Positions 1 through 6,063 of a stretch of 10,000 bases of DNA are shown here, in pieces (within the stretch, counting starts at the first letter, position 1; every line of letters begins with the position of its first letter). Where the stretch lies: NCBI GenBank assembly GCA_020216745.1, contig JAIWNQ010000161.1:1-10000 (forward strand), in the 5' to 3' direction. The notes below the pieces were generated by a model that saw only the letters and a program-made list of their open reading frames with translations, made no database searches and was not told the origin of the DNA. This DNA is from Candidatus Hydrogenedens sp. Lineage in GTDB: Bacteria > Hydrogenedentota > Hydrogenedentia > Hydrogenedentales > Hydrogenedentaceae. A program made the translations under genes and the position numbers.

Positions 1-1536
1 ACTTGCAAACCAGGGCTTGTGGTCGGTGCCGATTCCATGATGGTGTGAAATGGTGGCATTATGTTCACGAATTACATTAGAAGCGGTATTTTTAATTCTG
101 TGCCACTGCTGAGAAGGGTCTTTCTGGGAACGGGGAAATACAAATGTAAAATAAAGACTCGCCCCATCCAAATAGGCATGGCTGAGATGTGCCATAACGA
201 TAGGGAATTGAGGTTTTTGGTCAGGGTCGTTTTGGATGGTATCCCGAATGGCGTTATATATGGCTTCGTGTAGGTTAAGAAGGTTGCTCCAGCGTGTTGC
301 AGTTTCTAATGTATCTACACCAAGTCCAAAATCTAACATTTCATCACGGAGATAGGGGAGAAGAAATCGTTGTTTGAACCATTGGTTGGCAATACCTTCA
401 CCAAGGGAGATTGCCTGATAATTTGTACATATATTTTCTATTACCTGTTTGCCTGAGGTAATGCATAGGGAATCTCCTTCCAGCCCTATAAGCATGAGAC
501 AGAATTGGGGTAGCGATGATGGGTCGCCTCCGCCCATCTGCATAGCGGTATAGAAGAAGGTCTCCTGGGCATCGGAGAGTCGTATCATAGCAAGGGGGAT
601 ATCTGTTTGCATTAGTTGTCGGCTGGCTTCGACGCCTGCTTCGAATGAGGGAAATATATATGCATTGTAATACTTTTCCTGAGGAAGTGGATGGATACGG
701 AATTCTATATTCGTCATAATGCCCAAAGTGCCTTCGGAACCGGGGATAAGGTCTTTGATTTGAGGTCCAGCGGCGGAAGCTGGGAATGCTTCTGTTTTCC
801 ATAATCCAGCGGGACTTATTACTTCTGCTCCTGCGAACCAGTCCTCTGCTTTTCCGTAACGGATAGATTGATGACCTGCTCCCCGAGCAGAAACCCATCC
901 CCCTAATGTCGAAAATTCAAATGACTGAGGATAATGCCCTAAAGTAAAGCCTTCCTTTCGTAAAAGTTCTTCTAAATGAGGTCCTTCTATTCCACTTTCT
1001 GCACATGCGATTCGCGATTTTGTATCAATATTTATGAGATGGTTCATTGCACGTAGGTCAAGGGTTGCAATTCCTAAATGATTTTGCCCTTTTATTGGAT
1101 TTACTCCGCCGACGACGCTTGTGCCCCCACCAAAAGGGATAATTGCTACATCGTTTAGTGAAGCCCAGTGGATAATGTTAATAACTTCTTCTTTTGTCTT
1201 CGGATAGATGACAATATCTGGAACATTTGGTAATCTACCCGAACGCAAGGTTAATGTGTCCAAATAACTCTTCCCACGAGCATGTATAATTCGTTCTATG
1301 GATTCGGATGTTACTTTCCCCTGCGGTATTTTTGCTTTTAATTCGGATATAAGTGGAGGTGGTAGTGCAGGTTCACTCATCTGAATGGAATTTATATCAA
1401 CAGGTGGGGTATAAGGTAGTTCTGCAAATCCTGAGAGTTCACGTAACCAATTCCAGAAAGAATCCCTTTTATCTTTAAGTAAATCGGGACCTTGTATTAG
1501 TCCCCATCCGTACCATTTCCGTTCATTGAGATTCAT
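1..1536 (-). CDS. FAD-binding oxidase, alkyldihydroxyacetonephosphate synthase (AGPS)-like; 3' end cut by window edge
   Basis: Open from an ATG at 1534-1536 to base 1, giving 512 residues with no stop inside the window. Visible features are a PP-loop FAD site (PFGGGTSVVGGV, residues 134-145), a second FAD segment (FSTLGGWVSARGAG, 208-221), the GSEGTLGI motif (266-273) typical of FAD_binding_4 oxidases, SHAYLDGASLYFTF (452-465) and SHHHGIG (497-503). In AGPS the HHH triplet and a tyrosine in the segment matching SHAYLDG act in catalysis, exchanging the acyl chain of acyl-DHAP for a fatty alcohol to make an ether-lipid precursor; here they would be His498-500 and Tyr455. Probably only a few tens of C-terminal residues are missing. 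A Shine-Dalgarno AAGGAAC sits just upstream, and the gene begins 16 bases after trpG, so it is likely cotranscribed. Many bacterial relatives are uncharacterised, so another 2-hydroxyacid-type oxidase role is possible. Family confident, substrate not. Confidence 0.88.
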   Translation of the reverse strand, partial: MNLNERKWYGWGLIQGPDLLKDKRDSFWNWLRELSGFAELPYTPPVDINSIQMSEPALPPPLISELKAKIPQGKVTSESIERIIHARGKSYLDTLTLRSGRLPNVPDIVIYPKTKEEVINIIHWASLNDVAIIPFGGGTSVVGGVNPIKGQNHLGIATLDLRAMNHLINIDTKSRIACAESGIEGPHLEELLRKEGFTLGHYPQSFEFSTLGGWVSARGAGHQSIRYGKAEDWFAGAEVISPAGLWKTEAFPASAAGPQIKDLIPGSEGTLGIMTNIEFRIHPLPQEKYYNAYIFPSFEAGVEASRQLMQTDIPLAMIRLSDAQETFFYTAMQMGGGDPSSLPQFCLMLIGLEGDSLCITSGKQVIENICTNYQAISLGEGIANQWFKQRFLLPYLRDEMLDFGLGVDTLETATRWSNLLNLHEAIYNAIRDTIQNDPDQKPQFPIVMAHLSHAYLDGASLYFTFVFPRSQKDPSQQWHRIKNTASNVIREHNATISHHHGIGTDHKPWFAS

Positions 1537-1552
1537 CCGTTGTTCCTTATTT

Positions 1553-2125
1553 TTATTTTTTCCCCAAGGAAAGGAAATTTTGTAGTAGGATTTTACCATA
1601 TTCAGTGAGGATACTTTCAGGGTGGAATTGGACGCCCCAAATAGGCAATTCTTTATGTTCCACCGCCATGATTTCGCCTTCTTTTGTTTTCGCGACAATT
1701 TTTAACACTTCTGGGCATGTGTCCCGTTTAATTAGGAGGGAATGGTAGCGAGTCGCTTCAAAAGGTGATGGAATACCTTTAAATAAGGGGGCATTGGTGT
1801 GGTAAATTTCACTAATTTTTCCATGCATGATTCGTTCTGCACGAACAATGTCGCCCCCAAAGGCGTACCCAATACTTTGATGCCCAAGACACACGCCTAA
1901 AATGGGATATTTATGTCCCAATTGTTTGATGACCTCTACGGAAATACCTGCTTCGCGGGGTGTGCAGGGGCCTGGGGAAATAACAATATAATCGGGATTA
2001 ATTTGCTCAATCTCCGGGATGGTAATCGTATCGTTCCGATAGACCTTCATCTCCGGGTGCATTTCACCTAAATATTGGACAAGGTTGTAGGTAAAGGAGT
2101 CATAATTGTCAATAAAAAGAATCAT
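1553..2125 (-). CDS. trpG: Anthranilate synthase glutamine amidotransferase subunit (component II)
   Basis: A 190-residue class-I glutamine amidotransferase, the usual length for a free-standing TrpG/PabA. It releases ammonia from glutamine for use by TrpE. The catalytic triad is readable: Cys79 in GVCLGHQS (77-84), and His168 and Glu170 in GVQFHPES (164-171). The oxyanion strand ISPGPCTPREAG (49-60) and the HGK motif (101-103) are typical of TrpG/PabA. The ATG overlaps the trpE stop in a 4-base ATGA, implying translational coupling, and an AAAGGAT Shine-Dalgarno lies inside the trpE 3' end. TrpG and PabA cannot be told apart by motif, and in many bacteria one protein serves both anthranilate and aminodeoxychorismate synthases. 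With no second pab set here, such a dual role is possible but unproven. Coupling to a TrpE-type partner supports the trpG name. Confidence 0.95.
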   Translation of the reverse strand: MILFIDNYDSFTYNLVQYLGEMHPEMKVYRNDTITIPEIEQINPDYIVISPGPCTPREAGISVEVIKQLGHKYPILGVCLGHQSIGYAFGGDIVRAERIMHGKISEIYHTNAPLFKGIPSPFEATRYHSLLIKRDTCPEVLKIVAKTKEGEIMAVEHKELPIWGVQFHPESILTEYGKILLQNFLSLGKK

Positions 2126-3609
2126 AGTTCCAATCCTTTCTCAGCAAATTCTACTGCTTTGAACAGTGCTTTTGCTTTGTTAACAGTTTCTATGTATTCA
2201 CGTTCGGGGTCGCTGTCATAAACGATACCCGCTCCTGCCTGTAAATAAGCAATACCATCCTTTACAATCATGGTGCGGATAAGAATACAGGTGTCCATAT
2301 CGCCTGTGAAACTAACATAACCAGCACCACCAGCATAGGGTCCGCGTCGTTCTGGTTCTAATTCATCTATAATTTCCATAGCCCGAATTTTAGGTGCTCC
2401 TGAAACGGTTCCCATAGGGAATGTTGCTTGTAATGCATCGAAGGCATCGCATTCAGGACGAAGTTCACCTTCAACTTCAGTTACAATGTGCATAACATGG
2501 GAATATCTCTCAATGACCATGAATCGGTTTGGAACGGGTTTAACGGTTCCGATTTTACAAACGCGACCTAAATCGTTTCTTCCGAGGTCAACCAACATGA
2601 TGTGTTCAGCCCGTTCTTTTTCGTCTGCAATCAGTTCCTTTTCGAGAGCCAGGTCTTCATCAGGGGTATTTCCACGAGGTCGTGTTCCTGCAATGGGACG
2701 AAGTAGGCATCGGCGTTGTTTTACCTGCGTCATTACCTCAGGACTGGAACCGACAAGGGCTAATTCGGGGAATTGCATAAGTAGCATGTAAGGGGAAGGA
2801 TTGATTCGCCGTAACGCACGATATAAGTTGATAGGACTGGCGTAGACAGGTCTTGCAAAACGTTGAGAAAGAACAACTTGAAATATGTCGCCAGCACAGA
2901 TATATTCACGGGCTTTATCTACTGCTTTACAGAAATCTTCTTTGCAGAAATTTGATTTAATTTCAATTTGCCCGTTAGTTTGGTGAACATGTTCTGTAGA
3001 AACTGCTAAAGGACCGCGAAGTCGTGCTTCAATTTCCCCAATTTTACGGATGGATTCATTATATGCGTTTTCTGCATTGGAACGAACATGAGCGTTGGAG
3101 ACAATCATGATACGATTATTCAAATGGTCAAAAATAAGTAAGGTATCGGTTATCATGAAATAAATATCAGACAAACCCAAAGTATCGGGATTTTTATCAG
3201 GTATGTTTTCAAAAAATCGGATTGTATCGTAAGAAATGTAACCTACTGCCCCTCCAAAAAAAGGAGGAAGTCCCTGCACTATTACAGGGGTGTATTCGTT
3301 CATGAGTTTTCGCAATTCGTTCCATGGCTGGTCTGAGGTGAAAGAGCCTGTAATTCCATTCCGAGTGATACTGACATTATTTCCTCGTGCTTGAAAAATG
3401 ACGGACGGATTGGCACCTAAAAAGGAATATCTACCGAGGATTTCGGCATGTTCTACACTTTCAAGTAAGAATGAATAAGGGTATCCCCTTGAGATTTTTA
3501 AATAGGCACTTACAGGGGTTTCTAAGTCGGCTAATAATTCTTTATATACAGGCACAATAGAACCCTGCCGAGCAATTGTGCGAAATTCATCAAAGGATGG
3601 GTAAATCAT
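2122..3609 (-). CDS. trpE: Anthranilate synthase component I
   Basis: A 495-residue chorismate-binding enzyme that converts chorismate and ammonia to anthranilate, the committed step of tryptophan synthesis. Its N-terminal domain carries LLES (48-51), and NPSPYM (270-275) lies at the start of the catalytic half; both are known parts of the feedback tryptophan site of TrpE, so the enzyme is probably inhibited by tryptophan. Catalytic-domain landmarks are PIAGTRPRG (305-313), DLGRND (341-346), FPMGTVSGAPK (397-407) and QAGAGIV (457-463). Ala307 in PIAGT separates it from PabB, which usually has lysine there (PIKGT). The start MIYPSFDEF matches the family N-terminus, and AAGGAG stands about 7 bases upstream. 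It lies 17 bases after hisI and overlaps trpG by 4 bases. No leader peptide or attenuator is visible upstream. Confidence 0.96.
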   Translation of the reverse strand: MIYPSFDEFRTIARQGSIVPVYKELLADLETPVSAYLKISRGYPYSFLLESVEHAEILGRYSFLGANPSVIFQARGNNVSITRNGITGSFTSDQPWNELRKLMNEYTPVIVQGLPPFFGGAVGYISYDTIRFFENIPDKNPDTLGLSDIYFMITDTLLIFDHLNNRIMIVSNAHVRSNAENAYNESIRKIGEIEARLRGPLAVSTEHVHQTNGQIEIKSNFCKEDFCKAVDKAREYICAGDIFQVVLSQRFARPVYASPINLYRALRRINPSPYMLLMQFPELALVGSSPEVMTQVKQRRCLLRPIAGTRPRGNTPDEDLALEKELIADEKERAEHIMLVDLGRNDLGRVCKIGTVKPVPNRFMVIERYSHVMHIVTEVEGELRPECDAFDALQATFPMGTVSGAPKIRAMEIIDELEPERRGPYAGGAGYVSFTGDMDTCILIRTMIVKDGIAYLQAGAGIVYDSDPEREYIETVNKAKALFKAVEFAEKGLEL

Positions 3610-3626
3610 AAAAATCTCCTTCTTGT

Positions 3627-3992
3627 TTATTCTTTGGCGACACCATCGCCATCTAAGATTATAGATTCATCGGTTTCTACTCTACGGTAAAAGCAACTGG
3701 TTTCATTTGTGTGACAGGTTGGTCCTGCTGGGTCACAGCGAAGTAATAAAGCATCGCCATCGCAATCGATGCGTATCTCCCGCACGTTAAGAACATTACC
3801 TGAGGTTTCTCCTTTACGCCAGAGTTTTTGCCGTGAACGTGACCAGAAACAGGCAATACCTTCTTTTAGTGTGATTTTTAATGATTCGGAATTCATATAT
3901 CCAACCATAAGCACTTGACCCGTTTCTACATGTTGAATGACAGCAACAATAAGACCTTGGTTGTCAAACTTAATTAAATCGTTGAGTTTCAT
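3627..3992 (-). CDS. hisI: Phosphoribosyl-AMP cyclohydrolase, monofunctional
   Basis: A 121-residue HisI that hydrolyses the adenine ring of phosphoribosyl-AMP to ProFAR, the third step of histidine synthesis, in the cytoplasm. Seen directly: MVGYMN (29-34), FWSRSRQKLWRKGETSGN (49-66), an acidic metal site IDCDGDA (75-81, with Asp76, Asp78 and Asp80) and GPTCHT (90-95). Cys77, Cys93 and Cys100 match the three-cysteine zinc set of the family. The protein ends soon after the cyclohydrolase domain, so the HisE pyrophosphohydrolase seen in enterobacterial HisIE fusions is absent and must be encoded elsewhere. GGAG lies about 7 bases before the ATG. It is followed 17 bases later by trpE and appears to be the first gene of a hisI-trpE-trpG-oxidase transcript, because 220 non-coding bases separate it from hisF. 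Confidence 0.96.
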   Translation of the reverse strand: MKLNDLIKFDNQGLIVAVIQHVETGQVLMVGYMNSESLKITLKEGIACFWSRSRQKLWRKGETSGNVLNVREIRIDCDGDALLLRCDPAGPTCHTNETSCFYRRVETDESIILDGDGVAKE

Positions 3993-4014
3993 GGTTAATC
4001 TCCTATTATTTTTT

Positions 4015-4051
4015 TATTGTTATCATATTAAAATAATTTCGTATAGGTAAA
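4015..4051 (-). promoter_or_regulatory. Candidate sigma-70-type promoter for hisI-trpEG
   Basis: Reading the minus strand, TTTACC (4051-4046) is followed after 18 bases by TATGAT (4027-4022). These match 4 of 6 and 5 of 6 bases of the usual -35 and -10 boxes. Transcription would start near 4015, leaving a leader of about 23 bases with the GGAG ribosome site. That leader is too short for a trp-type attenuator. The stretch is very AT-rich, so a chance match is possible. Confidence 0.4.
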
Positions 4052-4118
4052 TTACTTTTAAAGAGAGGGAGGAATATAAGAAGGGAGATTTTAAGGTATC
4101 ACCATCGAAATATGTGGG

Positions 4119-4201
4119 CAGGATGAAGACACACCCCTTGTGTGATTGTAGAGATGTTACAAATTAAAAAAATATTTTCCATTAGTTCATCCTGTTTTTT
4201 T
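4119..4201 (+). repeat. 9-bp inverted repeat with inner hairpin and T7 tract, between hisI and hisF
   Basis: CAGGATGAA (4119-4127) is perfectly repeated in reverse complement as TTCATCCTG (4186-4194), immediately followed on the plus strand by seven T (4195-4201). The enclosed 58 bases contain a smaller hairpin, CACAC (4130-4134) with GTGTG (4140-4144). On the plus strand this resembles a rho-independent terminator with an unusually long loop, but both flanking genes run on the minus strand, where no T tract follows the stem. It may be a small antisense RNA end, a remnant of a mobile repeat, or chance. It does not fit a tRNA: no T-arm or anticodon arm can be drawn. Confidence 0.4.
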
Positions 4202-4212
4202 GTTAGATACTA

Positions 4213-4977
4213 TTATAATCGCACAGGAACGCCATGGTTTGCAAGAAATTCTTTTGCTTCGCGAATGGAATATTCTGCAAAATGGAAGATAGATGCAGCA
4301 AGAGCAGCGTCTGCTTTGCCTTCCTGTAAGGCGGACCGCAGATGTTCTAAATTCCCTGCGCCACCGCTGGCGATAACGGGAATATTAACTGCTTCTGCTA
4401 CTGCACGAGTTAGTTCAATGTCGTAACCTTCTTTGGTACCATCAGCATCCATAGCGGTAAGTAAAATTTCTCCAGCCCCACGTCGTTCTGCTTCCATAGC
4501 CCATGCTACGGGTTCTAATTCGGTAGGTTTGCCACCATCTCTACCACCGTGACTTTTCACGATATAGCGATTACCTACCTTTTTGGCATCGATGGCAACG
4601 ACAATACATTGCGAACCGAAACGAGCAGAAGACTCATTAATAAAATCGGGATTTAGGATGGCGGGGGTATTTATGGAAACTTTATCCGCACCTGCACTAA
4701 GAAGAAGACGAATATCTTCTATGGTTCGGATACCGCCTCCAACACAAAGAGGCATAAATACCTGTTCGGCTGTTTTCTGAACGACATCTAACATCGTTTT
4801 ACGATTATCTGTTGAGGCGCGAATGTCTAAAAATACAATTTCGTCTGCTCCCTCTTCATCATAACGGCGAGCTATTTCAACAGGGTTGCCCGCATCACGC
4901 AAACCTAAGAATTTTACACCTTTTACAACTCGACCATCAGCCACATCTAAACAAGGTATAATACGTTTACACAGCAC
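4213..4977 (-). CDS. hisF: Imidazole glycerol phosphate synthase cyclase subunit
   Basis: A 254-residue (beta/alpha)8 barrel of normal length. With HisH it turns PRFAR and ammonia into imidazole glycerol phosphate and AICAR, linking histidine and purine synthesis. The catalytic aspartates fall at the canonical positions, Asp11 in IIPCLDV and Asp130 in VAIDAKK. Phosphate-binding loops VGGGIR (79-84) and ASGGAG (203-208) and the [10 protein letters not shown] loop (177-186) are present. The start is GTG at 4975-4977, chosen because AAGGAG lies about 7 bases upstream and the N-terminus then aligns with family numbering. One oddity is DIRAS (51-55), where the family commonly has DITAS. HisH, the glutaminase partner, is not in the window. 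The gene begins 11 bases after the AmaP-like gene, so the two are probably cotranscribed. Confidence 0.96.
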   Translation of the reverse strand: MLCKRIIPCLDVADGRVVKGVKFLGLRDAGNPVEIARRYDEEGADEIVFLDIRASTDNRKTMLDVVQKTAEQVFMPLCVGGGIRTIEDIRLLLSAGADKVSINTPAILNPDFINESSARFGSQCIVVAIDAKKVGNRYIVKSHGGRDGGKPTELEPVAWAMEAERRGAGEILLTAMDADGTKEGYDIELTRAVAEAVNIPVIASGGAGNLEHLRSALQEGKADAALAASIFHFAEYSIREAKEFLANHGVPVRL

Positions 4978-4988
4978 GTATAAACTCC

Positions 4989-5834
4989 TTAATATTTAGG
5001 AAATTCTGTATTGTTGGGTGAGTCGGACTTGTCAGACCAGTCAGACTTGTCAGACGAATCAGACGGGTTGGATAGGTCGGACAGAGTCGGAAGAGGATTT
5101 ATCTCTTCTTGTTTGGGTTCTTCTATTTTGCATGAAAGGTAATCATCAGAGATGGGTTTTTCATCTAGTGGAGCGGTTGATAGAGACGTTTTTGTTTGAA
5201 CGGTTTTTTCTTCTGGGATATTGGTTTCGGTAGTCTCATATTTTTGTGAAATTGTATCGAAAGCGGTTTTCCCTAAGGATGAGTAAATTTTATCACTATC
5301 TAATTGGAAACTATCTAATTTAATGAGCACTGGGGGTGAAATGGAAAGCCCGAAATAACTATTGAGGAATTCTTCAATGCGATGAATTATCAGTTCCTGA
5401 ACATCTGGTAAGTTCTGGTCTTCTGTTAAATTAATAATGGGATTTACTACTACGCATACCTTTTTTTGGTCTTTACTTGGAGTTAAGGTGATGGAGACTT
5501 GTTTTAATGGAGCAACTTTTTTGAGCATGGCTTCGCATTCTTTCTCTACTGTTGCGAGATTGATTTCCGACACGCCGTTTTCGAGGTTCTGTTTAATGAT
5601 ACGAATTGCAGGTTTTTTTCGTCGTAAGGAAGGAAGGAAGGAATAAACACCTATCAGGATAAAAGCAATTCCTGATAGTAATTTAAACGAACCTGGAAAT
5701 AGCACGTCCAGAGAGCCATCTGTCGTTTTTGCGATGTAAGAACATACATATGGACATTGGATAAATTGTCCGACGAATGCTATTCCAACAATAATCACTA
5801 ACAAAGCAGAAAGTTTCAAGAAGACAAGTTTCAT
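4989..5834 (-). CDS. AmaP-like membrane protein with Asp23/DUF322-related domain
   Basis: 281 residues. Two hydrophobic helices, about residues 4-24 and 50-68, flank a short segment with two cysteines (Cys27, Cys31). They are followed by RRKK (71-74), which predicts a cytoplasmic C-terminal part. Residues about 85-175 have the strand/helix pattern and wording of the Asp23/AmaP family: a helix with [16 protein letters not shown] (92-107), then [20 protein letters not shown], and a helix before YFGLSIS. In Gram-positive bacteria AmaP anchors Asp23 to the membrane and is tied to envelope stress. The remainder (about 176-281) is polar and low in complexity, ending in a three-residue X-S-D repeat. 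The ATG at 5832-5834 has AAGGAT upstream. It precedes hisF by 11 bases, yet no link to histidine synthesis is evident. The family call is by pattern only, and function here is unknown. Confidence 0.65.
   Translation of the reverse strand: MKLVFLKLSALLVIIVGIAFVGQFIQCPYVCSYIAKTTDGSLDVLFPGSFKLLSGIAFILIGVYSFLPSLRRKKPAIRIIKQNLENGVSEINLATVEKECEAMLKKVAPLKQVSITLTPSKDQKKVCVVVNPIINLTEDQNLPDVQELIIHRIEEFLNSYFGLSISPPVLIKLDSFQLDSDKIYSSLGKTAFDTISQKYETTETNIPEEKTVQTKTSLSTAPLDEKPISDDYLSCKIEEPKQEEINPLPTLSDLSNPSDSSDKSDWSDKSDSPNNTEFPKY
5022..5084 (-). repeat. Seven tandem 9-bp units in the 3' end of the AmaP-like gene
   Basis: On the plus strand the units are GTCGGACTT, GTCAGACCA, GTCAGACTT, GTCAGACGA, ATCAGACGG, GTTGGATAG and GTCGGACAG, back to back with no gap. 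A degenerate further copy shifted by one base (AGTCGGAAG) follows. Read on the coding strand they give residues 251-271, a tandem X-S-D (or X-S-N) tripeptide. The period is a multiple of three, so unit gain or loss keeps the frame. Units on the side nearest the stop codon are the most alike. Confidence 0.85.
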
Positions 5835-6063
5835 ATTATAATCCTTATCGTTATTTTTTATTAATATTTGATTTTAACATGTTATCTATGCTTTTTTCAT
5901 TTACATACTATTTTTCATTGCCATTATAACGTATCAAATCTTCCCTGAGTTTCTATTAAACTGTCCTTTTTGAAGTTAAAAGGTAAAAAGATTTAAATTA
6001 TATATCTCTTATTGTTTTTATTGAATTGTTTGTTTTTTAACATATCATAGCAAAGGAACGATT
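5835..6063. promoter_or_regulatory. Divergent intergenic promoter region (AmaP-like/hisF versus GH4)
   Basis: These 229 AT-rich bases separate divergent genes, so promoters for both must lie here. For the minus-strand pair, candidates are a perfect TATAAT (5928-5923) without a good -35, and an extended -10 TGTTAAAAT (5879-5871) closer to the gene. For the plus-strand glycosidase, TTGAAG (5970-5975) followed by TAAATT (5994-5999) at 18 bases is possible. A later pair, TTGAAT (6021-6026) and TATCAT (6043-6048), would start too close to the ribosome site AAAGGA to be useful. No operator-like palindrome or riboswitch was recognised. Individual boxes are weak because of base composition. Confidence 0.4.

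Larger units (their letters stand above)
3993..4212. other. Intergenic gap hisF/hisI
   Basis: These 220 non-coding bases sit inside a run of minus-strand genes. They hold the candidate hisI promoter nearest hisI and the inverted repeat with T tract nearest hisF, joined by a purine-rich plus-strand stretch at about 4060-4090. No convincing reading frame with a ribosome site was found on either strand. The gap is the reason for treating hisF and hisI as separate transcription units. Confidence 0.6.

Noticed and set aside
398..898. Long minus-strand frame starting MGFCSGSR
   Set aside because: It is an out-of-frame reading inside the AGPS-like gene, whose own frame is open from 1536 to base 1 with clear FAD-binding motifs. 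The alternative product is rich in Arg and Ser and has no recognisable domain.
2486..2791. Plus-strand 101-residue frame inside trpE
   Set aside because: Wholly antisense to a well-conserved gene, no ribosome site and no recognisable domain.
2122..3609. PabB (aminodeoxychorismate synthase) instead of TrpE
   Set aside because: PIAGT with alanine rather than lysine, plus the intact LLES and NPSPYM tryptophan-site motifs, favour TrpE.
3993..4014. trp-type attenuator or T-box leader ahead of hisI-trpE
   Set aside because: The predicted leader is only about 23 bases, and no leader peptide rich in Trp or His codons and no T-box motif was found in the gap.
4119..4194. 76-base stem-closed segment of tRNA size
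   Set aside because: The end stem is 9 bp, there is no T-arm, anticodon arm or 3' CCA-like end, and only one internal hairpin forms.
4142..4426. Plus-strand 94-residue frame across the hisF 3' end
   Set aside because: Mostly antisense to hisF, no ribosome site, and its composition is typical of a shadow frame.
5022..5084. CRISPR array
   Set aside because: Units are 9 bp with no spacers and lie in frame inside a coding region.
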